Source: Temnopleurus reevesii (lineage: Eukaryota; Echinodermata; Echinoidea; Temnopleuroida; Temnopleuridae). From it: a stretch of DNA of 64,000 nucleotides. The stretch is from contig BQKZ01000557.1 of assembly GCA_036244855.1 (NCBI GenBank), positions 37,803 to 101,802 on the forward strand, given 5' to 3'. The position numbers and the translations under genes are program-made. Under the pieces are notes generated by a model that searched no databases, had not been told where the DNA came from, and was given only the letters and a program-made list of their open reading frames with translations. This document shows positions 13,580 through 24,712 of the stretch, piece after piece (the first letter of the stretch is position 1; each line of letters starts with the position of its first letter).

Positions 13580-14010
13580 AATCTCAACTTATATCCCGTC
13601 AGAGGCTACATAACACTGGCGCAAGACTAGTTATACTCCCTGCATAACTTATGTTCATACTTCCCGTTTTACACTAACTTCACAGGCTCCCTATCTACTG
13701 AATTACTATTTCCTTCCTAGTCCACAACATCCTAAATCGCACCTCATCCAACCTTCAAGGTCTAATGCCCCGCCACTGTACAATATTATCCTCATCATCC
13801 CAATCAACTAGGCATCTTTGATATCCCAAGACTGCCCACACCAGGACTGACAACATCCAGCTTTCCCTAGAACCCTGCATCTCGACTCATTAGGGCGATC
13901 AAACCTTTCCTCCTGTAGCACCCAAAATCTGGAACAATCTCCCTATCTACATCTGTGAGGCCTCCACCACAGGCTCATTTAAACATCTTATTAAGAAACA
14001 TTCATTAAGT
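13580..14010 (+). pseudogene. degraded LINE ORF2 C-terminus (CR1/L2-like)
   Basis: Plus-strand translation, with frameshifts and stops, gives QRLHNTGARLV, then a decayed LHRLPIY segment, then VAPKIWNNLPIYICEASTT and GSFKHLIKKHSL. These match the familiar order at the C-terminus of CR1/L2-type reverse transcriptases (QN.AARLV ... HWLPI ... AP.LWN.LP ... FK..LK). Multiple stops and frameshifts make it dead. It lies just downstream of the putative minus-strand poly(A) signal. Confidence 0.75.
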
Positions 14011-14106
14011 CAGTATCAATTGCTGTCAATATATCATGTGTCTGTATTATTGTACTTTTGTTTTTCCTTTTTATCCTTCATATTAGCTTTTATCATTATT
14101 ACTATT

Positions 14107-14112
14107 TTTATT
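14107..14112 (-). terminator. possible poly(A) signal, minus strand
   Basis: AATAAA on the minus strand, about 250 nt after the stop of the candidate terminal exon at 14363. It lies in T/A-rich sequence where such hexamers are common, so it only supports the gene model weakly. Confidence 0.2.
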
Positions 14113-14362
14113 ATTGAGCAGACAAGTAAACATGTCAAAATAGAGATACATCAATTCACACAGGATACAAAGGGTGAATGAACCTTGATATGAAGACTGT
14201 AATGCAATTGTAGATCATATTGTATTAGACTAAGACCTCAGATAATCGTGACAACAGTATGTAACTTCTCAATTATTCATAGGTTTTTTCAACTACTAGG
14301 AATAGGATAAGGATATTTGGAGGAATATCCGGAATAACTTGTTTTGGGGGAATTTCAAATAT

Positions 14363-14431
14363 CTATAGGCTGATAAAATGGCAATGAATGTATGATGAGG
14401 TTTCAACTAGCTCAATCCGCTTGTAAATTGC
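14363..14431 (-). CDS. weak candidate terminal exon
   Basis: Minus strand. The acceptor GATTTTGGTTTGTAG is followed in phase 0 by AIYKRIELVETSSYIHCHF, then ISL and a TAG stop. A poly(A) signal AATAAA lies about 250 nt downstream on the same strand (plus positions 14107-14112), followed by the old LINE fragment. If real, this would be the 3' end of the minus-strand gene. Most of the support is phase agreement and the position of the signal; nothing in the peptide is recognisable. Confidence 0.18.
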   Translation of the reverse strand, partial: AIYKRIELVETSSYIHCHFISL

Positions 14432-14560
14432 CTACAAACCAAAATCATATTGGAAATTAACTATTTTTCTTTTAATACCTGGATTGCATGTACTCAAAGT
14501 CAAATAAACTTAGAACTAAAATAGGCAGATAACTAATAACTAATTTTAGCAAGGACGTAC

Positions 14561-14619
14561 CAATGGATAATCACATTGACAACAAAGAGATGCGTGATGC
14601 AGAATGATTACCAACAAGC
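14561..14619 (-). CDS. weak candidate exon
   Basis: Minus-strand segment of 59 nt after a strong acceptor (TTTTCTTCTTTTGGTCAGAT then TAG) and before donor ATTG|GTACGT. Only the frame starting after two bases is open, reading LLVIILHHASLCCQCDYPL and ending in phase 0. A hydrophobic start and cysteines are visible, with no recognised motif. It is compatible in phase with 15047-15091 upstream and 14363-14431 downstream. Confidence 0.18.
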
Positions 14620-15046
14620 CTAATCTGACCAAAAGAAGAAAAGCATTATGGAATATTTGCAGGAATGTAAATGTATACCTCTTTATAAAATAACAACAAA
14701 ATATGATTCAAAACAAGAGTGCCGTTAAGGAATTTTAGATGGAAATAAACACGTCATTCAAGCAAATGCTTCAGCATAAAAATCCTACTCAATGATAAAA
14801 CCTCTATACATGTATTCCCTCCACCAATATGTTCCTCTCGAGCCTGTTGAATCCATGAATTATTAAACCTTAATCTACTAATGGTTCCCCATCAACTACA
14901 TTCCAACTCCAAAGTGTATACCATCATAACAGGTTTCATAGATCTAAATATACTAGGAAATCAAATACAAGAAGCTGGACAATGCAAATGACTCCTATTC
15001 ATTGTTGCGAATGACTCTAGAAGACAAAATAAAAGAGCTTTCTTAC

Positions 15047-15091
15047 CAGCAAGCATGTTTAATATCTGTTCTACATATCTTTGTAGAATAT
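15047..15091 (-). CDS. weak candidate exon downstream of 15218-15313
   Basis: Minus-strand segment of 45 nt between acceptor TTTCCTTCCCAG and donor CTG|GTAAGA, both good. After two leading bases the frame reads ILQRYVEQILNMLA plus one base. A second frame is also open, and a segment this short is open by chance often. Its value is the phase: it begins with two bases and ends with one, which fits the exon before it and the candidate at 14561-14619 after it. The composition is no different from the surroundings. Treat as part of a hypothesis. Confidence 0.18.
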
Positions 15092-15217
15092 CTGGGAAGG
15101 AAATTTCTTATATGCAAGAGAACCATTGTAAAGGTTAGATTATGACATTGTTTATTTTGTCTAATTTTATTGTCCCTAGATTCCACAAGATATGATCACC
15201 ATAGTACATTGTACACC

Positions 15218-15313
15218 CATACTGCTGTCCTCCACTCCGAGGAATACCTTAGCGTACTTGTCCTCATTTCTTATTAAGCATTTCACAACAAATTGTGCAT
15301 TATCAAGCACTGA
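15218..15313 (-). CDS. candidate internal coding exon (about 30 codons, 3' end uncertain)
   Basis: Minus strand. A strong acceptor (ACATTTCCTATATCCTATCAG split as CTATCAG|TCA) opens a frame-0 run reading SVLDNAQFVVKCLIRNEDK then YAKVFLGVEDSSMG. The last third is GC-richer than its flanks and codon-like (TTC CTC GGA GTG GAG GAC AGC). Several donors are possible: AAG|GTATTC after 22 codons, AGCA|GTATGG, or ATGG|GTGTAC near the left boundary given here. The latter two leave one base and so match the next candidate exon at 15047-15091. The opposite strand is also open here (46 codons after a TAG acceptor at about 15179), so strand choice rests on the better acceptor and codon use. No protein family recognised. 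Confidence 0.3.
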
Positions 15314-15397
15314 CTGATAGGATATAGGAAATGTCAGACCCGATTACTAATGACCATTGTTTACCATGCTATACGCGCAGCATAAAACATTGTGGAA

Positions 15398-15712
15398 GTG
15401 GCATGATGTAGTGATTCTGACACTATCCATGGCATTACTTTCCTTCAGCAAGAAATAAATCCACACTGTGCTGCACTCAACCCAGGTGAATATGAGTATC
15501 TGACTGAATTTATTTCTTGAAATGCTTGAGCACCTGAGTGGCTGGCTTGGCAGTTATAGCCTGGGTAATGATATGGTATCTAGTATTGAGCACATTAGAG
15601 TATATAATGATTGCGCAACACAAAGTGACCTGTTATTAATATTATCATAATCATCATTATTATTATCATTATTATTATTATCATTATTACTATTATTATT
15701 ATTACCATCTTT
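15398..15712 (+). mobile_element. tRNA-derived SINE copy 1 (shortened head)
   Basis: The copy starts at GTGGCATGATGTAGTGATTC, which matches the A-box region of the copy at 29264. It then jumps over the B-box region to TTCCTTCAGCAAGAAATAAA. The body has the family landmarks CACTCAACCCAGGTGAATAT, TTTCTTGAAATGCTTGAGC and AGCCTGGGTAATGATA. The tail is a (TTA/TCA) run from about 15634. The missing B box means it could not be transcribed by Pol III. Confidence 0.8.
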
Positions 15713-16017
15713 CTTCGTATCATTATTAGTTATTTATCCAACACAGAACTCTGCAAACTGTATGCAACTATGGTCACCTTTTGAGAGACCTACAAGCACT
15801 AAATAAAATTAAGATCATTCATATTACAAAATAACAATCCAAGATGAATCAAAGTTTGTATACTCTGAAGCCCAAGGTGCTAAATTATATCAATTCTACA
15901 TGTTTATTAAACGTTTACACTCCTCTGTATTAATGCAAGGATTTAGTGTAGAATTCAGTAAACATTTTTGGCCATGTTTGCACTCTACAAACTTGCATAT
16001 TTCTAAGGGGGTGTTGC

Positions 16018-16181
16018 TCAAAAGTTGCAATTGATCGCAAGTTGCAGTTGATCAGAACGTGCCATTCAAAATCATTGTTTCATGCGCATCTTGTTAAGTG
16101 CGCATACTGTGCGCAAATGAAAATGCGCGTTATAATTTGCTAAGTTGCAGTTGATTTGCAGTTGATTTTGAGCAACACCCC
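16018..16181. mobile_element. MITE-like element with 16-bp inverted ends
   Basis: GGGGTGTTGCTCAAAA at the left is perfectly inverted at the right (16166-16181). The interior has repeated GTTGCAGTTGAT words in one orientation near both ends and CGCAT-rich sequence in the middle. The flanks CTAAG and GTAAG may be an imperfect 5-bp target duplication. Confidence 0.6.
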
Positions 16182-16932
16182 GTAAGTGTTATACTGTGGT
16201 ATTCTTTTATACCATCAGTGAAAATAATGAAAACAAAAACAATCTAAGAATGCTGAAAATGATTTGATCATTCCTCCACTGACTACCTTTCTCCTTCAAA
16301 CCGACATACTCCTATCCCCATTGCCTCCACTTCTCTTTTAATGTGGTTTGCCACAATATGACAGGTTTAAGCACTTGGAGAAAACCAAGATAAAACTTAA
16401 GCCAATCACACAATATTTCTTTTTCGTGATATGAAAAATAATGACTATACAATGTTTTTTTCTGTCAATCCTTTATCTTTGATGGTAGATAAAGTGGATA
16501 TTCAGAGGGTGGTATTTTCTGAGGATAAAGCTTGGCTATTTATACTAAGAAATTATGGCTTCCTTAATACTTTCTTGTACATGTAGTTTAAGTTAGTGCT
16601 TTCACTGACTGGAGAGTCAGAATTTTGAATATCATTTATCAAAGGGATCAATTAAAAGTTAAACTGCTCCAACTTGGAATAAAAAACCTTAAATTGAAGC
16701 TCAAATTTAAAGCCTTGCATTCAATTTTCATTGAAAACAGCCTAATATTATGTAGATAATATATTATGCAACCGTTAACATTGACAATTGCACGGTAAAT
16801 ATTATTAATAAAAATTATGTATTCCAATGCTTTGGCATTTCTACATGCTAACTATGACTGCATGTCTTGCTGAAATTCATTAAAATTCTATGTTCTTGCA
16901 CCTACTTCAGGCGTACATGTATTAAAAAAAAA

Positions 16933-16985
16933 CATTTGGATAATGGCGCTCTATAAATGTATCATTATTATTCTCATCATTCCTA
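16933..16985 (+). mobile_element. isolated LINE/SINE 3' tail fragment
   Basis: GGCGCTCTATAAATGTATC followed by an ATT/CTC run matches the LINE end at 48441 and the SINE tails. Nothing of the body precedes it, so it would be a very short 5'-truncated insertion. Confidence 0.45.
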
Positions 16986-18350
16986 ATAATATGTATGTTT
17001 TCTTAAACTTTAAAAATTTTGATTGACAGGTTGCTAGGCAATGCATCCTTATGCATCCTTTCAATAAAGACATGACATTTTTGTGGATTTGTCTATTTAT
17101 GGGTTAAATTTGTACCATTAAAAATTTGTTCACATTACAGATTTTAAAAGAAAACATTTTGATTGCATTGAGTCTCATTCAAATAAAATGCTTTCCTATG
17201 AGATTCTCCTATCGGAAAGGATTGGGCGCACCTCTGAAATAAAATATTAGCCTGGTAGATGCATAACACCATCTGTTGAAGCCTAGCACAAATCTCCAGA
17301 GATTGAACTTACTATGGAGGTAAAGTCAAATGGAGAGGCAAGTTTACACAAAACAAAAATACACTTTACAAATTTATTACCACTTTCTGTCCCTCCTAAA
17401 AAAATCTCCATCCTAAACCCCCCCCCCCCCCTTTCTGCCCCTTCAACAAAAATCTTTTTATGTGCGATGGTTAATATCTGAAACAAAACAGCTTCAATAT
17501 GAGGTTAAACAATGTCACTTGTGTTACTATAAACTAATGTTTTGTTAAAAACAAATGAAATGAAATAGTACTCTACACATTCACTCCTCTGGTGACAATC
17601 TTAAAAACTTAAAAAACCAACTCTAAGCCAACAATTTGCAATAAATATATAGCAAAGTCATAAATCCATACATACATTGTACATGCATGTAATACATATC
17701 ACACCACTTGTTTCTGTCACGTTAGTTGGCAAAAGATAAAATACACGATACAAGAAATTCTCACAAAGATCCAAAATGCCAGATGCGTTAGATATTTAGC
17801 TCTAAAATATCTTATTATCGAGTCTAAATCTATCTCAGTTGTTGCCAAGTGACATATCTATATCGTTCCCAGGTACCAGATTGCTCTTTAAGATTTGGAA
17901 GAGTATGAAGAAAATCACAAAGTGGTGTACATATATGAATACTTGATATGCAATATCTTAAAACACTCTTGTAATTTACCAGCATTACACTATGACTATA
18001 TTGAAGCTATTTAAGATAAATACATAATGATTTGACCCCACCCCCCCCCCTCCCCTAAAAAAAGGGTAATAAACACAGCATTTGTAATGCACCATCTATC
18101 TAGTTAAACTATTCCGAGGTGCAGGGTACATGAAAATAACACTCTAATCATTATGGTATGTTGTCTTTTGCTGAATTTATCTCAGAGCCTTTTTCATCTG
18201 ATCATAATAAATAAACACATGACAATTTTTCATTTAATTTTCCTTTTGAAAAAGTCAAGACAGGAGGTACACTAATCGTAAATAGTAAAAGAGTTTTTTT
18301 CTCATAGAGAGTACAGAAAAGACAGAGAAGAATGAGTAAGGGAAAAGAAT

Positions 18351-18392
18351 TACAGAGAGAAAGAGAGAGAGAGACAGAGACAGAGAGAGAGG
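18351..18392 (+). repeat. (GA)n microsatellite
   Basis: AGAGAGAAAGAGAGAGAGAG with ACAGAGACAG interruptions. Confidence 0.9.
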
Positions 18393-18816
18393 AGGAAAAA
18401 AACAATTTAGTTTTCAGTATATCACACGTAACATCAATCCACATTTGGTGTGTATTTCTATTTTCTCAATCTTTGAGAACAAAAAATATGTCAAAAATAA
18501 TAAAACAGCATTCTTTTTGTGTACAAGTACATGTAATAGGTTTATTTCCAAAGAGATACATGTATTTATGCTAATATGATTGATTTTATATGATCGTCTG
18601 AGGGGACTTCTATATGAAAATACAAATTTAAATGGAAAAGAGGTGATCAAATTTATGACAAAAGTATTGAAATTTACATCAGACAATTATCAGCAAAATA
18701 GTTCTACTCTGATGGGTAATTAGCAGGAGGAAATTATCAAGAAAAAAAAGAGAAAAAAGAGAAAGATGAATTTAAAATGATAATTTGAATTTTCATAGCT
18801 CACTTGCTTTTCAAAG

Positions 18817-19080
18817 ATACCCATGACTAAAGCCTACACCATGAGCTGGTATTGGTGAGTGCCAGGCTCTGCGTAGAACGCCTTGTAATTGCATTTCACT
18901 CAGTCCCGCATCCTGCTGCCTTCATCTATGCAAATGACCTGTGCCCAGGAGCAGCCCCACAGATGGCAAGCTGTGATTGGCTGGCAGCACTACCAATGGC
19001 TGTGGGCCATGTCACAGAGCCTCTCATTGGCTGACTTCTGACACACACCACAATGGGGTTGCAAGGCATGTGAAAACGGG
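18817..19080. promoter_or_regulatory. GC-richer block with CCAAT boxes and an octamer
   Basis: Three CCAAT words (ATTGG 18976, CCAAT 18993, ATTGG 19026) spaced about 17 and 33 bp apart, an octamer ATGCAAAT (18928-18935, POU-type), and CAGATGG. This density suggests a promoter or enhancer. The left edge, 18817-18854, is also exon-like on the plus strand (acceptor CTTGCTTTTCAAAG, donor TTG|GTGAGT, frame IPMTKAYTMSWY), so part could be coding. Confidence 0.35.
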
Positions 19081-20561
19081 TGAGGGGAAGGAGGGGAAAA
19101 AATGCTACATTGATGAAGCAAGCGTGTGAGACATTAGCGATGGGCTCTCTTGCTCGTGATCGTAGTCGGGCGATACCCACCTCCTTTTATTTGATAATAA
19201 AAATGCAACAGTTAAGTAATATCTTGGTGGATACCGGTACAACACGAAGCAAAAGGGAGCAACAATGGCTATTGATTTGGAATATGGCCTTGCTCTTTCA
19301 TACACCATTTGTGCATCTATGCCTAAAGTTAAACAATGCATGTCTAAGACAGCATGAATAACAAACTAAAAGGGAAAAGCAAAAACTCAATAGTCTATTC
19401 AAATAGCAACGAGAGTGAGCAAGTGGGAGTACCTTCGATTCAATTTGATTTCTAAGATGAAGAACATACATTTAAAATAAAACATATTTTTCCCATCTCG
19501 CTTTCGACAAGTCTTTTCAGGATGGCGGAGGAGGAAAGCGGGGTTTTTTCATCCGCAGAAATGGAAGAAATTGCATTATAACAATGGTTCTTAAACGTGC
19601 TCTTCTGCAGTTTGGTAGGCTTTGTTACAAAAGATGGTAGAAGCTTCGGCAGAAATATTGAGTATAGATGGAAAAAAGAGAGAAGGAGGGAAAGTAACAC
19701 AAGTGGAGGTCAAGTATAAAAGAGGAAAGCTAGTTTGAAGAAATTAGAAATGTACGGTACAACAAATAAATATGAAATGAGAAGGAAAAAAATCTGCATG
19801 ACAACTTTATTGCTAGCATGCTCTCCATCTCTCTTTCTCAAAACTTTCTTTTCCTTCTCCACCATCTTCTCTTTTTCTACATCTTATCCAATATGCCTCT
19901 CATCTCTTTTTTAAGTTGCTTCATTCCCCATTTTTATTTCTTTCTCGATAATTCAAAATTCTCAATTATATGGCATTCAGCTCAGTGCAAAAAGGGAATT
20001 AGTTGACTCTGATTCCATAACATTATATCTCATAGGTGATAAAACAAACAGCTATTTTTCATCACAAAATGTTGACACCATCAAGATCTCTATGGTAAAC
20101 ATATCAAACAATCATTCATTCTGCCAGAATTAAAAAAATCTCAAAATATTTCATAAGATTTAAAATAATCAAAACACATTTTAGGGAAAACCTGATTAAT
20201 GCAGACCTGATAGCTTTACTATCTTATAATACAGGTATCTGCTTCAATCAACCCTATGGTGCTTTTTCCCCCTCTCCAGATTTTACCTTCCCGCACTTGA
20301 AATTTGCTGTGAAAGAGCAATCAATTGATCAAGTTGACAAATATATTTGCAAAAAAATTTGAAATTAAGAAAGTTTAAAAAGATAAGTACATGTTAGAAG
20401 GAAGGGACCACAGCATAGGGGTAACAGGGTTAAATCCCTAAAATATCACTAAATTTGTGCAAAAATGCAAAATATGTACATCTTCAGAGTCAGTATATAT
20501 ATACCTACTACCAAAGACACTCAACTGCCCCTGAAAAGTACTACAAATAGTCGTAACTCAC

Positions 20562-20610
20562 CTGATTCTTGTTTCTCGGCAATCAACCAAATCTAATCAA
20601 TTCAAGAGGC
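20562..20610 (-). other. exon-like segment, strong splice sites, stops in all frames
   Basis: On the minus strand 49 nt lie between a very strong acceptor (TTTTCCCCCTTCTTGTGTCT then TTCAG) and a near-consensus donor, AATCAG|GTGAGTTA. All three frames contain a stop, so it cannot be an internal coding exon. It could be a 5'-UTR exon, an exon of a non-coding RNA, a cassette that triggers nonsense-mediated decay, or a decoy. It lies between coding-exon candidates at 23339-23503 and 15218-15313, whose phases join directly if this segment is skipped. Confidence 0.3.
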
Positions 20611-21467
20611 CTGAAAGACACAAGAAGGGGGAAAATGAAAATTGAAATAGAAATTTTAGAATAAATTCACAATCAAATTAGAGTTTCTGAGTGAGTGAGC
20701 GAGAGGCGTTAGCCATTATGTACAAGCAATACATGTAAATACATTGGAAGGCGCGATCCTAGATGTTTATTGAATACCCAGTACGAGGAAAATAGGAAGA
20801 ATAACTGCGTTGTAATATAAAAAGGTGCCGTAATTTTCAGATTTCATTAAGTTCAATTAAATAGAAAATATATATGTGTGTATGCTCATTAATAAATTAC
20901 AGTTTCCTCTTTTGTTTTTCACATTCATTCATATCTTATTAGTCACTAACTGCATCAAACATTGATAAACAGGCTATTGCATTATCATTTTCATACATTT
21001 GAGGGAAATTTGTAACCAGACATTATAAGGATTGTAGTTTAATTTAATGAAAAGGCTGCAATTACTGTTCCTATCTAATATACAAGATGCCAATGTTCAT
21101 ATCGATTGATTTATATTATTGTAATTTCATTAACACTCAGGATAACTACAGTATAATAAAACATGCAATAAATGTAAATTAAATGATAGACATCAATGCC
21201 AACAAAATATATACATGATAATTGAGGGGTATTAACAAAATATGGGGGCATGGGGAAAAAAAACGATACTTGTAGGACGCCTGCCCCTGAATGCATATCT
21301 GTTTGATGAGAAAAAATACAGTCATTACAACAACTATCTATAATAGTCAATGCATTTACTTGTCTACAGTAGCCACTTTTTGCAAATGTCCATGGTTGGT
21401 TATCAAACATATTTAGCTACAAATACAAATACATACAGTCATCGTGCAAATTTACTTTGTTTAAAGT

Positions 21468-21771
21468 ACTGTAAATTTCAAGAAAAGATAAGAGCAAGTT
21501 CACATCTACGTTAGATATCTCTCAAGTATACATACATGAAATACAATTCATTTGCAATTTATATAGTCAATGTCAGTTTTACCTCCCACTTGTGATAATT
21601 TTTAAAATGTAAAAATACAACTGTAGGTCCTCATATACATATGTCAAGTAAAAAGTTGTGATCACAACTTTCTAGCAACAATTTTTACTCGACATGTATG
21701 TTTGTATACTTGAGAAATATCTACATTAGATGTGAACTTACTCTAATATTTTCTTGAATAAATTTACAGTA
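21468..21771. mobile_element. 304-bp foldback element with nested palindrome
   Basis: The arms begin TACTGTAAATTT and run about 72-78 bp inward (landmarks AAGTTCACATCTA, AGATAT, CTCAAGTATAC) at roughly 85% identity by eye. The centre is a second inverted structure around the perfect 20-bp palindrome AAAGTTGTGATCACAACTTT (21652-21671). Confidence 0.6.
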
Positions 21772-22198
21772 GTAATGCTGATCAACTGCAATCAAATTAA
21801 TTGCTTCATGCAAGTTTTCTTGAGGTGCAGACGGCATGTGCATAAATGCAAAGACATGTTTCAATTTCGCAAATGATTCGCAATTGACTGCATCATATTG
21901 TAGCGCCCACCCCCTCATTAGTTAGAGAACATGGAACATGGAATATGTTCACATCTAATACAGATATATCTCCAAAACGTATGCTAGTAACACTTTCAAT
22001 ATAAAATAGACCTTGGTTCAAGTACCAATTTTCCTTAAATTTTCATTTCTAATTTCTAAAAATTGGATTGGATTATTGTAAAGCCCCCCGCCCCCACCCC
22101 TCATTTTTCAGTATATCGCAAATGACAACACCAAGGATCCTTATGATATTTTAAATCCTTGTCAATAAGTTTGTGATCGAATTTTAAGACTGCAGTAA

Positions 22199-22692
22199 GT
22201 TCACATCTACTGCAGATATGACTCGAAATCACATTACCTTTACAGTAACAGCATACATCACATTGGGTGACTTCAAGTACGGTGTTGAACGCTGGTGTTG
22301 GTGTTGCAGCAAAACCAACACCAGCCTCAACACCAAACTTGAAGTCTGTCTGTGTTTGGGGTAGACCTCGCAAGATTCTGACGTATTTCCGGTCGTTTCT
22401 GTACCACTTTTGTAAACTGACCAACGGTGTTGGAGCTCGGTTTACGGACCGTTTTGCTCTCTCAACACCAACACCAACACCGAACACCGTACTTGAAATT
22501 ATCCGGTGTGAGAGTATTCAGTACCAAATATATTTCATGTGCTATATGCCAATTTATTGGTAATTATTATTATAATACACATCTACTGCAGATATTACTT
22601 GAAATCACATTACAGCATACATCACAGTGAGAGTATTCAGTACCAAATCAATGTGCTATATGCCAATTTATTGGTAATTTTATTTCTAATAC
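22199..22692. repeat. tandem duplication, first unit split by the foldback element
   Basis: Unit 1 is 22199-22271 plus 22498-22576; unit 2 is 22578-22692. They share CACATCTACTGCAGATAT, GAAATCACATTAC, AGCATACATCACA, GAGAGTATTCAGTACCAAAT and GTGCTATATGCCAATTTATT in that order. Confidence 0.7.
22272..22497. mobile_element. 226-bp foldback element inserted in a duplicated unit
   Basis: Ends TTCAAGTACGGTGTT and its inverse, extended by GGTGTTGGTGTTG-type repeats in both arms. The insertion interrupts a unit whose second copy at 22578-22692 is uninterrupted, so both filled and empty sites are visible. The middle (GTAGACCTCGCAAGATTCTG) is GC-richer. The long G/A versus C/A arm bias produces misleading open frames on both strands. 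Confidence 0.65.
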
Positions 22693-23338
22693 ATCAATGT
22701 AAAACTGATGCAAAGTTGGGGGAAAAAAATGATAAATTCATACTGTGTGGCTAGGCCTATCCTTCCTATATGGGCAGCACCTACATGTATGCCCTTTATT
22801 GCAATGAAAGGTCTTAAGTGTTTAAATCAATTTCACAATAAACATACTTTTTCTATATCTTCCCATAGCAGTATATGTATTGTTAAAGCTGGACTAAGTT
22901 CATATCTTATACTAGAACCCTCTGGTAAATATACCATCTATGCACTATGGGAGGTTTTTTATTACTTATTTTGTTTCATGAATTTTCTTAAATTTTCACT
23001 AATTAGGATGCCTAAGGGCATAAACAAAGACCTTTCACAAGGGCAACTTTTTGAAAATTAGAACCTAATGTTATATGCCAAGTTTGAATACTGGAAAATA
23101 TATGTATATATATATATCTTATATCTAAATCATTTACAACTTGACCACTACTAAAGACAATACATTCACACACTAAGATTGAAGACATGTGAGCACAAAA
23201 TAATAAGCACTATAAATATGTCAAACCATTTATACATGTAGTTATCAAAATGAATTTGAGTTCAGCCAACGGTCTTCACTGTATCAAGATGTACGTTGTT
23301 TTCTTGCTTTTTAAAGCAGATCTATATTCTCCACTCAC

Positions 23339-23503
23339 CATTCTGTTATTTCTTTTTCTGCTATACGTGTAAGCGCATAGGGACAGGGTCCAGGCCACAG
23401 TTGAAAGTATCACCCAAAACATCAAAATCATAATTACTCTACACTGGACATACTGACTACGGTAACAATTACAAAAAAATATCCATCTAAACTTCGCCTC
23501 AAC
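23339..23503 (-). CDS. candidate internal coding exon with a membrane segment (55 codons)
   Basis: Minus-strand exon of 165 nt, open throughout in frame 0. The acceptor is strong (pyrimidine run TTTGTTTTCCTATCTGCACA then AG) and so is the donor, ATG|GTGAGTGG. The product begins VEAKFRWIFF, has a cysteine-bearing patch CNCYRSQYVQC (residues 11-21), then about 25 mostly hydrophobic residues (VIMILMFWVILSTVAWTLSL and onward) that look like one transmembrane helix, and ends with the basic SRKRNNRM. The basic run after the helix would place it on the cytosolic side by the positive-inside rule. No family is recognised. Phase is 0 at both ends, so it can join the exon candidates at 40976 and 15313. 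The same open frame continues past the donor, so a chance frame is possible. Confidence 0.35.
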
Positions 23504-24525
23504 CTTGTGCAGATAGGAAAACAAAGGCAGGTAACAACACAAATATTAAACAGAAGCAATTTCAGATACTGAGCTCTAATTACATCCAGTGACTCAACTA
23601 GAAAAGAAGTTCTCCTATTCAAGCACAGACATAAGGCCATTGTTTGATTTCTAATTTTCCTGATTCCCCAGTTCATTGTAATGAAACCATTCACAAATGA
23701 CAGGAGTAAAAGGAGAACAAGAATGAATTAGATTGCATTATTTATACCAATAACAATATAGTGAGACAGGAGATTGCAAGGTTATCTTCCACAGTTTAAC
23801 TCTTTCACTGCCAGAAAAAAATCTCTCGACTACTGATATCAGCGTTCAGATCTCCACAGATTTTGCACATTCATCACTTGGTTTATAGCCAATTTAGAGT
23901 ACTTGCAAAAACCTTTCATTAAAAACCTTTCATTATTAAAAAAAACAACAACAACAAAAAACAAGTGGTTAGGACAGTGATACATGTAGAAAACAATACA
24001 CAAGAAGTCTCGTGGTGACAAAAGAAATTTAACAAGGTAGTTCAAATTTTCAAAATCTAATTATTTTGTAACAACTCTTCTTCTCTCTCTAGCCAACACA
24101 GAAAGCAGCAGGTTGAACACTGCGATATATTTTCACCATTCCCTTCAAGTATTTTCTAATTCTTGGAATGATCATTTTCCGGTCACTACCAAATATCAAA
24201 TTTCTGAGATTTCTGGGGTAAAGGATGCTTGAGATCCACCTCAATCAGAGATCCTTGTAAACGAAATGTGTTGAAAATGAATGACCCTAAATTCATGTGG
24301 ACATTGACAATCACAAGGGATCTTTTTTTTAATATTAATACGTAACCCTACAATTTTAAAATATGATGTTTGTTACGGGTATTTCTACTTACAAGAAAAA
24401 ATAATATTTATAAATGTCATAATTTGGTCCTGGTGCACAAAAAGCCAGCATCAGCTAGAACTTAAAATATTTAGGTTCATTCAGGCTCCTGGCAATCTTT
24501 GTTCACTGGTTTTTACCCATTTGTG

Positions 24526-24712
24526 ATGCACTCAACCCAGGTGAGGTGAATGGGTACCTGGCAGGAATATGTATTCCTTGAAATGCCAAGTGCGCCGCGG
24601 ATGGCTGCCGGGCTAACGCCAGGGTAATAATAATGTAAAGCACCTTGAGCACTCAGCAGAGTGGATACATGTACGTGCGCTATATAAATTGCATCTATTA
24701 TTGTTAGTATTA
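24526..24712 (+). mobile_element. tRNA-derived SINE copy 2 (5' truncated)
   Basis: Begins directly in the body at GCACTCAACCCAGGTGAGGT, continues with GAATGGGTACCTGGCAGGA and GGGCTAACGCCAGGGTAATA, and ends GTGCGCTATATAAATTG plus an ATT-rich tail. The tRNA-like head is absent. A truncated TTAA-family element abuts the tail. Confidence 0.82.

Noticed and set aside
19522..19581. Kozak-like start CAGGATGGCGGAGGAGGAA reading MAEEESGVFSSAEMEEIAL
   Set aside because: The frame stops after 19 codons without a donor before the stop. The minus strand is equally open, so a first exon is not supported.
22101..22563. Open frames on both strands with GVGV or TPTPTP runs
   Set aside because: They read the GGTGTT/AACACC arms of the foldback element, not a protein.
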